Assembly: GCF_014644535.1 (NCBI RefSeq)
Contig: NZ_BMKW01000020.1
Span: 1 to 64,000, forward strand
Direction: 5' to 3'
DNA: 64,000 nt
From: Neoroseomonas lacus
GTDB taxonomy: Bacteria; Pseudomonadota; Alphaproteobacteria; Acetobacterales; Acetobacteraceae
The position numbers and the translations under genes are program-made. A model generated the notes under the pieces. That model was not told the DNA's origin. It worked only from the letters and a program-made list of their open reading frames with translations, and did not search any database. Of this stretch, positions 40,201 to 48,730 are shown piece after piece. Each line of letters starts with the position of its first letter. Position 1 is the stretch's first letter.

Positions 40201-41088
40201 TCATTCGGCGGCCACCAGCTGCCGCTGTCCCGCCCGGGCGGTTGCGAGCAGGGCCGTCATGGCGCTGGTTGGCTGGCTCGCCCGCCGATGTATGAAGACC
40301 GTGTCGACCCGGGCATCCCGCGCCGGCAACGCATGAACCGCGACGCGACGCTCGGCCAGGAGCGGTTGCACCACCGCACGCGGCAGGATCGTCACGCCGA
40401 CCCCGGCGGCGACGCAGCCCAGAATTGCGTCGAGCGAGCCGAACTCCAGCGGTTCTGCAGTCTGAATGCCGCGCTGGCTCAGGAACGCCTCCAGCCGCTG
40501 GCGGTAAGAGCAGCCGCGGCGGAACACGATGATCCGCAGGTCGCGCTGCGCATCGAGATCATCGATGCCGCCGAGCCTGGGGGCAGTGACAAGCTGCAGT
40601 TCCTCATGGAACACGGCCTCTTCCGCCAGGTCTGGATGCCGCACCGGGCCGGCGACGAAGGCGCCGTCCAGCCGGTATTCGAGCACATCGGCGATCAGTG
40701 AGGCGCTGGTGCCGGTCGTCAGCGTGAGGCCAACTTCGGGACAGGCTTTCGCATAGGCGGCAAGGACGAGTGGCATGCGAAGGGCTGCAGTGGTTTCCAG
40801 CGCGCCGACGGAAAGTCGACCACGCGGCGTCCCGTCGTCGCGGGTCACCACGACAGCTTCGCGCAGCAGCGCGCCGATCCGCGCGGCATAGGGCAGCAGC
40901 CTCTGCCCGGCGGCCGTCAGCAACACGCCTCGGCTGCTTCGCTCGAAGAGTTGACTGCCGAGTTCATCCTCCAAGGCACGAATGCGCGCCGTCACGTTCG
41001 ACTGCACGGTGTGCAACTCGATAGCTGCGCGGTTCATGCTGCCGTGTCGGGCAACAACTTCAAGCACGCGAAGGTCCGCATAGTCCAT
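40201..41088 (-). CDS. LysR-family transcriptional regulator
   Basis: A 295-aa LTTR. The N-terminal winged helix-turn-helix reads DYADLRVLEVVARHGSMNRA, then AIELHTVQSNVTARIRALED and LGSQLFERSSRGVLLTAAGQ. The effector-binding domain starts at GRLSVGALETTAALRMPLVL and includes RRGCSYRQRLEAFLSQRG with a Cys. The start at 41088 is preferred over 41103. The 101 bp downstream, before the MFS gene, contain two GCTATCGG copies (about 40144 and 40179) that could be part of a LysR-type T-N11-A site. Unusually, the regulator is in the same direction as its putative target. Confidence 0.92.
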   Translation of the reverse strand: MDYADLRVLEVVARHGSMNRAAIELHTVQSNVTARIRALEDELGSQLFERSSRGVLLTAAGQRLLPYAARIGALLREAVVVTRDDGTPRGRLSVGALETTAALRMPLVLAAYAKACPEVGLTLTTGTSASLIADVLEYRLDGAFVAGPVRHPDLAEEAVFHEELQLVTAPRLGGIDDLDAQRDLRIIVFRRGCSYRQRLEAFLSQRGIQTAEPLEFGSLDAILGCVAAGVGVTILPRAVVQPLLAERRVAVHALPARDARVDTVFIHRRASQPTSAMTALLATARAGQRQLVAAE

Positions 41089-41384
41089 GATCGAACTCCG
41101 CACCCCTCTGCCAATCAGGGGCGCACTTCCTTATAGCCGACCGCAACTGGTGTATCCATCAAACGGGGTCGATTTCCGGGTATGGGTTTCCCCGCAATCC
41201 CGCCGCCGGCGCTCGGTTCTTCGGCGTGCGCTGTGACGCTAGTGACGTCTCCGGCGACAGCCCGCCCCGACCAATGGCAGGGTTGGCAGAAGCGCGCATG
41301 ATCTGCACGATGCGTGCTTCGGCCACGGGCGCGGCATCTGCCGCAAGAGCGATTCGCGTCTTTGCGCGTCGCTTCGACGCGGCG

Positions 41385-41904
41385 ATGAACGTGCGCGAGA
41401 ATGTCGCCGGTGATGCCCTGGCCTCGATCACCACCCTGCTGTGGAACGTCTCATCCGAGGCCTGGACCGGCGGCGCCGCGATGGCGGACGCGTCGTTGAA
41501 CAAGCGCATGACGGTGCGGCTTGGCGCAGGCGTCGCCTTCGCGCAGATCGGCATCGTGTCGGCTTCGACGGGCAGATCGAGGTCGAGGCGCTGCGGCATT
41601 ACGGACTGCCCGAGGCGGTACCGGCGCTGCCGGTTGGGCAGCGGGAGTTCGCGGCGGAGGTGGCCTGGGACCTGCCATCGCTGGCACCGGGCGCGACCAG
41701 TCTGATTGACGTGACCGTCAACGGCGCGCGGCAGGGGGACCTGCCCATGCGGCGCTGGCATCGTCGACGCGCTTCGTCGAGCTCGACGCCGCGGCGTGGA
41801 CCAACAACACCGTGCGCGTCATGGCCAGGAACATCTCGCCGGCCACCTTCGACTTGGGTTCGGCAACGCTGTCTGTGCAGGTGAGCAAGCGGCGCGTGCC
41901 ATGA
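41385..41904 (+). pseudogene. Frameshifted copy of a repeated module (paralogue of 49110-49573)
   Basis: Compared with the end of the gene at 48731-49573, the sequence is clearly homologous: NVRENVAGDALASITTLLWN, RMTVRLGAGVAFAQIGIV, then in another frame GFDGQIEVEALRHYGLPEA and FAAEVAWDLPSLAPGATSL, then in a third frame ASSTRFVELDAAAWTNNTVR. Two one-base losses, near 41561 and near 41740, break it. The final part (NTVRVMARNISPATFDLGSA) resembles the beta-sandwich end of phage structural proteins, so a prophage origin is possible. The preceding 41104-41384 holds no gene I can support. Confidence 0.75.
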
Positions 41905-42087
41905 GTCGGACCGCGGGTGCGGTTCCATCCTCTCCGCACCCGCCTCCGACCATGCGGCCGGCCCTACGACGGCCGGCCTGGTGAGCACCAGCGGGTCCGC
42001 CGCCATCCCCACCACGACCCTCGATCTGCCCCTCGTGCAGTATCACTGGCGGCTAGAGCTTCCGGGCGTTCCATCGCGGCGCAGTCA

Positions 42088-43467
42088 TCACCCTATCTCG
42101 GTTGACGGGGCATGGTCGCGGAACACGTCACCTTTCGGGAAGCGGAGGCGGAAGACCGCTCCTGGCTTTCCGTTCAGCAGGTCGATGCTCGCGCCATGCG
42201 CCCGCAGCAACTCGCGCACAATATAGAGACCAAGGCCCGCACCGCTACCGCTGCCGCCGGCGCGCTGGAACGCCTCGAAGACCTGCTCCTTCGCATCCTC
42301 ACGCACGCCGGGACCGTTGTCGCTGACTTCGACGAAGCCATGGCCATCGATCCGCAGTTCCACCTGGACGCCAGGCCCACCATGCGCCAGCGCATTGCCG
42401 ATCAGGTTCAGCAGCACGCTGCGCAGCGCCTGCTCGTCGCCCCGGACGCTCCAGCGCGGCACCGCACTGTGCAGGGCGATGTCGCTGCCGGCCGTGAGCG
42501 CCAGAGGCACTAACTCGGCTACCACCTCGCGCGCCAGCCCCACCATCTCCACGGTGCGGTCTTCCGCCGTGTCCGCCGCGTGCCGCATCCGTTCCAGATC
42601 CAGCAACTGGTTAGCGAGCAGGGTCAGCCGCCGGACGTCCAGTTGCAGCTTCTGTCTAGTCGCATCGTCGGGCAATTCGTCGAGCCGCAGCGATAGGATG
42701 GCAATCGGCGTGCGCAGCTCATGCGCCGCATTGGCGATGAATCGGCGCTGCCGCTCATGCTCCTTCTCCACGCGCGTGAAGGCCAGGTTGGTTGCGCTGA
42801 CCAGGGGCAGGATCTCTGCCGGGACACCCTCCACGGGCAGCCCAGCCTGGTGCTGCCCGGGGACGAGCCGTCCGGCCGCCTCGGCGGCCTCGCGGACCGG
42901 GCGCAGCAGGAAGCGCACCAGCAGCCAGGTCACGAGGCTCGTGCCGGCCGATATCGCCGCCACCGCCAGCAGCCAGTTGCCGAGCCAATCGGTGATCCAA
43001 GCCCAGATCCCGGCGGCGAGACTGCCGCGGTGCCCGCCGATCAGCGCGGCGACGCGGCGGCCCTCGATCCAGAGATCGATGGCGGCAACACCCACCGGCA
43101 TAGCCACCCAAGAGGGCGGCGAGGCCCCCTCGCCCGGACGCACGCCGACGGGCGGCGAGCCCCTGCCGCCAAGCAGGCGCGCGGTGCCGTCCGCTACTCC
43201 GAACCAGAATTCAGGCGTGGTCTCGATATAGGTGAACATGTCGGATGTCGGCTGGAAGACAAGCACTCCCGCCGTGTCGCGGCCGAGCGAGTCGCGCAGC
43301 AGCTTCGTCGCCTGCTCCGTCGCGAACCATTCGCGCAGCGAACCGGGACCGGCCTGGAGCAACGGCTGGGCCAGCAACAGCAGCAAAATGCCCAGCGCAT
43401 GAAAGGCGATCATCGCGAGGGTCATGCGCCGCGTCAGCGACGGCGGCGGCACGCTGCGCGGCGTCAT
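42088..43467 (-). CDS. Sensor histidine kinase
   Basis: A 459-aa membrane histidine kinase. Membrane segments at about 17-38 and 155-180 enclose a periplasmic sensor part. A HAMP-like linker (LLRPVREAAEAAGRL) is followed by the phosphoacceptor region (RFIANAAHELRTPIAILSLR), the N box (LLNLIGNALAHGG), G1 (VEVSDNGPGV) and G2 (GSGAGLGLYIVREL). All catalytic boxes are present. It overlaps the response regulator by 4 bases (ATGA at 43464-43467). The pair is divergent from the ABC exporter operon, which it probably controls. Confidence 0.93.
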   Translation of the reverse strand: MTPRSVPPPSLTRRMTLAMIAFHALGILLLLLAQPLLQAGPGSLREWFATEQATKLLRDSLGRDTAGVLVFQPTSDMFTYIETTPEFWFGVADGTARLLGGRGSPPVGVRPGEGASPPSWVAMPVGVAAIDLWIEGRRVAALIGGHRGSLAAGIWAWITDWLGNWLLAVAAISAGTSLVTWLLVRFLLRPVREAAEAAGRLVPGQHQAGLPVEGVPAEILPLVSATNLAFTRVEKEHERQRRFIANAAHELRTPIAILSLRLDELPDDATRQKLQLDVRRLTLLANQLLDLERMRHAADTAEDRTVEMVGLAREVVAELVPLALTAGSDIALHSAVPRWSVRGDEQALRSVLLNLIGNALAHGGPGVQVELRIDGHGFVEVSDNGPGVREDAKEQVFEAFQRAGGSGSGAGLGLYIVRELLRAHGASIDLLNGKPGAVFRLRFPKGDVFRDHAPSTEIG

Positions 43468-44135
43468 TCGACGCGCGCGATGTAGCCGACGCCGCGAACC
43501 GGATGGATCCCCACCCCCGCCTTGCCCTCCGCCAGCCGCCGGCGGAGCCGCGAGACGTGGGAATCCACGGTGTTCGAGGCGGGCGCGTCGTCGAAACCGA
43601 ACATCGCGCTTTCGATCGTCTCGCGCAGCACCACGCGCCCGGCGCGGCGCAGCAGCAACTCCAGCAGCGCCAGCTCGCGGCGCGGCAGATGCAGGGGCTC
43701 CTCGGCGACGCGCGCTTCCCGATGCTGAGGGTCGAAGCTCAGCGCGCCGAGCACCAGCAGTTCGGGCGCGGCGGCGGAACGGCGGCGCATGACCGCGCGC
43801 AGCCGCGCCAGCAGCTCATCCAGCTCGAAGGGTTTCGCAAGATAGTCGTCGGCGCCGGCATCCAGCCCCTCGACCCGTTCCATGGTCTGGCCTCGGGCGG
43901 TCAACACGATCACCGGCGGCGGGGCCGGCATCCTGCGGATCACCGGCAGCAGGCCGACGCCGTCGCCATCCGGCAGGCCACGATCCAGCAGCACGGCGCG
44001 CAGCCCCGGCTCCCGGACCGCGATGCGCGCCTGGCCGAGATCGGGCACCCAATCGACGACGAAACCGCGCCGCGCCAGCGCCCCGCGCAAGGCCGCCGCG
44101 AGTTCGACCTCATCTTCCACAAGCAGGATACGCAT
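43464..44135 (-). CDS. OmpR-family response regulator
   Basis: A 223-aa regulator. The receiver domain starts MRILLVEDEVELAAALRGAL; the phosphoacceptor Asp is in VLLDRGLPDGDG, and Lys of the KPF loop in DDYLAKPFELDELLARLR. The winged-helix domain ends in the typical NTVDSHVSRLRRRLAEGKAG, then VRGVGYIARVE. The start at 44135 is at the family N-terminus. It is co-transcribed with the kinase downstream. It lies 260 bp from the start of the exporter operon on the other strand; no clear direct repeats were picked out there. Confidence 0.93.
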   Translation of the reverse strand: MRILLVEDEVELAAALRGALARRGFVVDWVPDLGQARIAVREPGLRAVLLDRGLPDGDGVGLLPVIRRMPAPPPVIVLTARGQTMERVEGLDAGADDYLAKPFELDELLARLRAVMRRRSAAAPELLVLGALSFDPQHREARVAEEPLHLPRRELALLELLLRRAGRVVLRETIESAMFGFDDAPASNTVDSHVSRLRRRLAEGKAGVGIHPVRGVGYIARVE

Positions 44136-44394
44136 CGATCTTCCAGTACAGGCTCTCGGGTCGGCGATGGGAGGACGCCCTGATGCCGGCCGTAGATTGC
44201 CACAAGCTGGCACGGCCCGTCAGGCGGACTGCACCGCCGCGCCAGCCTGCCGCAATACAGCATCGCTAGAGGACGCCGACGCCGGGCTCGAATCCGGTCG
44301 CGCTGCCAAGGATCCTCTGCATGTCTCCTGTATCCCGCCGACATCCGACGACTGGGACTCCCGCGGCGCGGCGCCCGTCGCGCCGGACGGCGTC

Positions 44395-45429
44395 GTGACC
44401 TTGCGCGCGGGTCTTCTCCTCGGGCTGGCCATGCTGGTCTTTGCTGCCGGCAGCTATGCCGCGCTGCGGCATGGCCGGCCGGAGCCGGCCATGTGGCCAG
44501 ACGCAGCGGCCGAACCGCTCGGCGTGGGTGCGCTGGGCCGGATCGAACCCGCGTCGGGCATCCGACGCCTCGGCCAGCCGGGCGGCACGGCGGTCGCCCG
44601 GCTGGAGCGCCTGTTCGTCGAAGCCGGCGATGTGGTGGCGGAAGGTGCGTTGCTAGCCGAGTTCGCGGATACGCCGCAGCGGGATGCGTTGGCTGCGCAT
44701 GCGCGTGCAGCGGTGGCGGAAGCGCGCGCCAATCTCGATCGCGTCCGGGCCGGCGGCCGACCCTCCGAGATCGCTGCGCAGCGTGCCCGCATCGCCGCGC
44801 TGGCGGTGCAGGAGGAGCTTGCTCAGCGCGAGGCCGAGCGCACGGAACGGCTGGTACCGACCGGCGCGGCGGCCGCCGTCGTGGCGGACCGCAACCGCGT
44901 CGCGGCGACGCGCCTCGCCGCGGAACGGAGCCAGGCCGAGGCGGAGCTGGACACGCTCCTTTCCTCCCGTCCCGAGGATATCGCGCTGGCGGAGGCGCGG
45001 ATCGCCGCGGCCGAAGCGTCGCTGGCCAAGGCGGCGGCCGATGCGGATCTCGCCCGCGTGCGGGCCCCGCTCGCGGGCACCATCCTGCGCATCATCGCCC
45101 GGCCCGGCGAGCAGGTCGGCACGGACGGGTTGCTCGAGATCGCCGACGTGACGTGCATGGATGTCGTCGCGGATGTCTACGAGACGGATCTCGCCCGGCT
45201 GCGAATCGGCCTATCGGCGGAGATCGTGGTGCCTGGCGAAGAAGGCCGTTTCGTCGCGACGCTGCGCGACATCGGCTGGACGGTGCGGCGACAGACTCAG
45301 GGCAACACCGACCCCGTCGCGGCGGTGGACAGCCGCACCGTCGAGGTGCGCCTCGCCCTCGATGATGCCGGCAGCGCGGCGCTACGCCGACGATCGAACA
45401 TGCAGGTGCATGTGGCTATCCGCCCATGA
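44395..45429 (+). CDS. HlyD/DevB-type periplasmic adaptor of ABC exporter
   Basis: A 344-aa membrane-fusion protein. An N-terminal anchor (LLLGLAMLVFAAGSYAALR) is followed by the lipoyl/barrel start (ALGRIEPASGIRRLG, then VEAGDVVAEGALLAEFADTP), a long Ala/Arg-rich coiled coil (about 95-205), the second lipoyl half (LARVRAPLAGTILRIIARPG) and the beta-barrel (VVADVYETDLARLRIGLSAE). The pattern is that of DevB in DevBCA exporters. The start is uncertain: GTG 44395 is the first plausible codon before the anchor, and its ribosome binding site is weak. Its stop overlaps the permease start by 4 bases. Confidence 0.85.
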   Translation: MTLRAGLLLGLAMLVFAAGSYAALRHGRPEPAMWPDAAAEPLGVGALGRIEPASGIRRLGQPGGTAVARLERLFVEAGDVVAEGALLAEFADTPQRDALAAHARAAVAEARANLDRVRAGGRPSEIAAQRARIAALAVQEELAQREAERTERLVPTGAAAAVVADRNRVAATRLAAERSQAEAELDTLLSSRPEDIALAEARIAAAEASLAKAAADADLARVRAPLAGTILRIIARPGEQVGTDGLLEIADVTCMDVVADVYETDLARLRIGLSAEIVVPGEEGRFVATLRDIGWTVRRQTQGNTDPVAAVDSRTVEVRLALDDAGSAALRRRSNMQVHVAIRP

Positions 45430-46691
45430 ATGCGCTGACCAAGCCGTCCCTGCTGCCCTGGGCGCCCGAGCATGGCCGCGAGGCGATGCCTGCGGCCGCG
45501 CCGCCCACGGGTACGCGCCCGGAATGGGGGGCCTGGCTGCTGCTGCCGGCGCGCTTCGCTTGGCGGCAGTTGCGGGCGGAACGGGCGCGCCTGCTCTCTG
45601 CCATGGCGGGGGTGATGTTCGCGGTGCTGTTGGTGTTCATGCAGCTCGGCTTCCGTTCCGCGCTGTTCGACAGCGCGATGCAGCTGCTGAGCGTGATGAA
45701 TGCTGAGCTGTTCCTGATCAACCCCCAGTCGCCCGCGGTCACCCAGCCGGAGCCGCTGCCGCGCGCGCGGGCCTATCAGGCGCTGGCGGTGCCCGGGGTG
45801 ACGCATGCGGTGCCGATCTACCTGGCGCAGGCGGGCTGGCGGAACCCGCGCGACGGATCGCGCCAGACGATCCAACTGATCGGCTTCGACCCCGATTCCC
45901 GCGCGATCCGCGCCGATGGGCTGGACGGCCTCGCTCCCGCGCTGCGCCGGATCGACGCGGTCGCCTTCGACACGCTCTCCCGCCCCGAATACGGCGACAT
46001 CCCGGCGCTGTTCGCCGAGCGCGGCCCATTCGAGGTGCAGGTCGACAACCGCATGGTCGAGCTGGTGGGGCTGGTGACCATCGGCCCGTCCTTCGCCGCC
46101 GACGGCAACCTGATGATGAGTGAGGTGAATTTCCGCCGCATCCTCCGCGAACGCCAGCCGAGCAACACCGACCTCGTGGCCATCCGCCTCCGCCCGGGGA
46201 CCGATGTCGCCGCCGCACAGCGGCGCCTGCGCAGCATCATGCCGCCGGATGCGATCGTGCTGACCCATGCGGAGCTGATGGCGCGCGAGCGCCACTATTG
46301 GGAAACGGCGACGCCGATCGGCTTCATCTTCGCCTTCGGTTCCGCCATGGGCCTGATCGTGGGCATGGTGATCGTCTATCAGATCCTGTTCTCGGATATC
46401 TCCAACCACTTGCGCGAATACGCGACGCTGAAGGCGATCGGCTACGCCACCGGATACCTGGCGCGCGTGGTCATGGCCGCGTCGCTAATCCTCGCGGTCA
46501 TGGGCTTCGTGCCGGGGCTGGTGCTGTGCGTGCTGCTGTATGAGGTAGTGGCAGGGGCGACCTTCATGCCGCTGACCATGACCATCGGTCGCGCCGCGCT
46601 GGTGTTCGTTCTCGTCTTCGGCATGTGCGCGGCGGCGGGGCTGCTGGCAATGCGCAAGCTCCGGGATGCCGATCCGGCGGATATGTTCTGA
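45426..46691 (+). CDS. DevC-type ABC transporter permease
   Basis: A 421-aa FtsX-like permease. The first membrane segment (RLLSAMAGVMFAVLLVFMQL) with GFRSALFDSAMQLL is characteristic of DevC. A large periplasmic domain follows (about 85-290), then three C-terminal membrane segments (FIFAFGSAMGLIVGMVIVYQ; LILAVMGFVPGLVLCVLLYE; ALVFVLVFGMCAAAGLLAM), with SNHLREYATLKAIGYATGYL between the first two. It is placed between the adaptor and the ATPase with overlaps on both sides. Family exporters carry glycolipids or other amphiphiles; the cargo here is unknown. Confidence 0.9.
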   Translation: MNALTKPSLLPWAPEHGREAMPAAAPPTGTRPEWGAWLLLPARFAWRQLRAERARLLSAMAGVMFAVLLVFMQLGFRSALFDSAMQLLSVMNAELFLINPQSPAVTQPEPLPRARAYQALAVPGVTHAVPIYLAQAGWRNPRDGSRQTIQLIGFDPDSRAIRADGLDGLAPALRRIDAVAFDTLSRPEYGDIPALFAERGPFEVQVDNRMVELVGLVTIGPSFAADGNLMMSEVNFRRILRERQPSNTDLVAIRLRPGTDVAAAQRRLRSIMPPDAIVLTHAELMARERHYWETATPIGFIFAFGSAMGLIVGMVIVYQILFSDISNHLREYATLKAIGYATGYLARVVMAASLILAVMGFVPGLVLCVLLYEVVAGATFMPLTMTIGRAALVFVLVFGMCAAAGLLAMRKLRDADPADMF

Positions 46692-47374
46692 TGGACCCGA
46701 TCCACGTCGGACGCCTGAACCATGCCTATGGGGACGGCGAACTGCGCCGGACGGTGTTGCGCGACGTGTCGCTGACTGTGCAGGCCGGGGAGGTCGTGCT
46801 GCTGACCGGCCCGTCCGGTTCGGGCAAGACTACGCTGCTGACCCTGATCGGCGCGCTGCGCGGCGTGCAGGACGGGTCCTGCCAGGTGCTCGGCCGCGAA
46901 CTGATCGGGGCGGCCGAAGGCGAGCGCGTGGCGCTGCGCCGTCGCATCGGCTTCATCTTCCAGAACCACAATCTGCTGGGCTTCCTCACCGCCCGGCAGA
47001 ACGTCGCCATGGCGCTCGAGATCGACCCGGTGATGCCCGAAGGCGAGCGAATGGCGCGCGCCGGGGCGATGCTCGCCGCCGTGGGCCTTGCGGGGCACGA
47101 GGAGAGGACGCCGGCGCATCTGTCCGGTGGCCAGCGCCAGCGTGTTTCCATCGCCCGCGCCCTGGTTGCCGGACCCGGGCTGGTGCTGGCCGACGAGCCG
47201 ACGGCGGCGCTGGACAGGGTCTCGGGCGGCGAGGTGGCGCATCTGCTGCGGGACATGGCGAAGTCCCGCGGCACGCCGATCCTGATGGTGACACACGACC
47301 CGCGCATCCTCGGCATCGCCGATCGGGTCGTGGCCATGGAAGACGGAAGGGCCGTCGCGGCGGCGGCGCCGTGA
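46691..47374 (+). CDS. DevA-type ABC transporter ATP-binding protein
   Basis: A 227-aa ATPase of the MacB/LolD/DevA type. Walker A is LLTGPSGSGKTTLLTLIGAL near residue 39, the Q loop is IGFIFQNHNLLGFLTARQNV, the signature is HLSGGQRQRVSIARALV, Walker B is LVLADEPTAALD and the switch His is in LMVTHDPRI. All nucleotide-binding motifs are intact. The start codon shares one base with the DevC stop codon (TGATG), showing tight coupling. With the two preceding genes it completes an export complex. Confidence 0.92.
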   Translation: MDPIHVGRLNHAYGDGELRRTVLRDVSLTVQAGEVVLLTGPSGSGKTTLLTLIGALRGVQDGSCQVLGRELIGAAEGERVALRRRIGFIFQNHNLLGFLTARQNVAMALEIDPVMPEGERMARAGAMLAAVGLAGHEERTPAHLSGGQRQRVSIARALVAGPGLVLADEPTAALDRVSGGEVAHLLRDMAKSRGTPILMVTHDPRILGIADRVVAMEDGRAVAAAAP

Positions 47375-47481
47375 TCCGCGCTGCGCCGGAATTCCTCGCC
47401 ATGCCAGCTTGCCGCAACCCGGCACCGTTACAGCGGCGGCGACGCCGGGAATCACCCGGCTCGCCATCAAGGACTTTCCGC

Positions 47482-48342
47482 ATGACGCCCGATGCCCGCC
47501 GCCTCCGCCAGACACGGCCCACCCTTGTCCTTCTGGCCGTGACGGGCATCGCGACGGTCCTGCCCCCCGCTGCCCGCGCCCAGCAGGCGCCGATCCAGGT
47601 CGAACCATCCGCCGTGCGCCAGGGCGCCGATCTCGAACAATCGCAATGGCAGGTGCGGCTCGGCGCCGGCGTGGCCTTCGGCCCCGCCTATCCCGGCAGC
47701 AGCACGATCAGGGCCCTGCCGCTGCCGGTGGTGGAAATCGCCTACCGCCCGGAACTGCCCTTCCTCGACTCCGTCTTCCTCAATGGGCGCGACGGGTTCG
47801 GCGCCGTGGTCTTCCGCCAGGGGCCGATCTCCATCGGCGGGTCGATCGGCTTCGCGCCGGGGCGCGACCAGGATGTGGCGGCGCGGCTGCACGGTATGGG
47901 CGACATCGAGGCCGCGGCCCGCGCGAGCGCCTTCGTGCGCGCCGATTTCGGCCCGTTCGGCCTGTCCCTCCAGAGCTTCACCGCTGTGGGCGACCAGCAG
48001 GGAACCACGGTGGTGCTCGGCGCGTCGCTGGGCCAGCCGATCGCTCCCGGCCTGATGATGATGGGCAAGGTCGAGGCGACCTGGGCGGATCAGGACAACA
48101 TGCAGGAATGGTTCGGCGTGACGGCGCAGCAGGCCAGCCGGTCCCGCTTCGCCGCCTACAATGCCGGGGCAGGGTTTCGCTCGGTCAGCGCCAATCTGAC
48201 GGCGATCTACAAGATCACCGACACTTGGTCGGTCAGCGTTTCCGGCGGCGTGTCGCAGCTGCTGGGCGACGCCGCCGACAGCCCGATCACCCAGCGGGCG
48301 ACACAGCCCTTCGGCCTGCTGGGCTTCACCTACCGCTTCTGA
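47482..48342 (+). CDS. MipA/OmpV-family outer-membrane protein
   Basis: A 286-aa outer-membrane beta-barrel. The Sec signal (LVLLAVTGIATVLPPAARAQ) is followed by barrel strands. The MipA/OmpV pattern is visible in WQVRLGAGVAFGPAYPGSST, ALPLPVVEIAYRPELPFLDS and GPISIGGSIGFAPGRDQDVA, and it ends with the Phe-terminal strand FGLLGFTYRF recognised by Bam. The start at 47482 gives a normal signal. It lies 107 bp after the exporter ATPase in the same direction, so it may be the outer-membrane part or a stress target of the same two-component system. Confidence 0.88.
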   Translation: MTPDARRLRQTRPTLVLLAVTGIATVLPPAARAQQAPIQVEPSAVRQGADLEQSQWQVRLGAGVAFGPAYPGSSTIRALPLPVVEIAYRPELPFLDSVFLNGRDGFGAVVFRQGPISIGGSIGFAPGRDQDVAARLHGMGDIEAAARASAFVRADFGPFGLSLQSFTAVGDQQGTTVVLGASLGQPIAPGLMMMGKVEATWADQDNMQEWFGVTAQQASRSRFAAYNAGAGFRSVSANLTAIYKITDTWSVSVSGGVSQLLGDAADSPITQRATQPFGLLGFTYRF

Positions 48343-48368
48343 CGCCGAAGCGTTCCTGGAGCAACCCG

Positions 48369-48497
48369 ATGCCCATGCGAATGACGATCTGCGTGCCCCT
48401 GCTGTTCGCGCTGCTGCTGATGTCCCGGGCCCTCGATCGCGTCGCAGCGCGGCTGCTGGGCTGGATCGCCGCCGACGCGTTTGGCCCGACGAGCTGA
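48369..48497 (+). CDS. Small single-helix membrane protein, 42 aa
   Basis: This begins MPMRMTICVPLLFALLLMS and continues as a short amphipathic segment ending FGPTS. GGAG lies 7 bases before the ATG. One membrane helix is predicted at residues 6-18. It lies 26 bp after the MipA gene in the same direction. The clear ribosome binding site and hydrophobic profile support it, but I know no family. The following 230 bp to 48730 show nothing I can support. Confidence 0.45.
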   Translation: MPMRMTICVPLLFALLLMSRALDRVAARLLGWIAADAFGPTS

Positions 48498-48730
48498 GTC
48501 GCAGAGGCAGCCCCGATGCCCCTTGCGCGGCCCCAGCGGCCGGGGAGCGCGAAGACACACCGCTCCACGCCGCCGCCACGCAATGGGAGCCTCGTCGCAA
48601 GTGGCCGGCGGCGGCGCCTCCCGCTCGCGGATCGCGGCATCGGCGGGACCGGCATTCACCATCGCGACAGACGGTCCTGCCGCATCCCGGCCCGTGACGA
48701 CCATGACCGGAAATCGAAGGGATCCCCCTC

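Noticed and set aside
41159..41761. Minus-strand frame opposite the frameshifted module
   Set aside because: Its right part is antisense to sequence homologous to 49110-49573; the rest has no recognisable motif or start signal.
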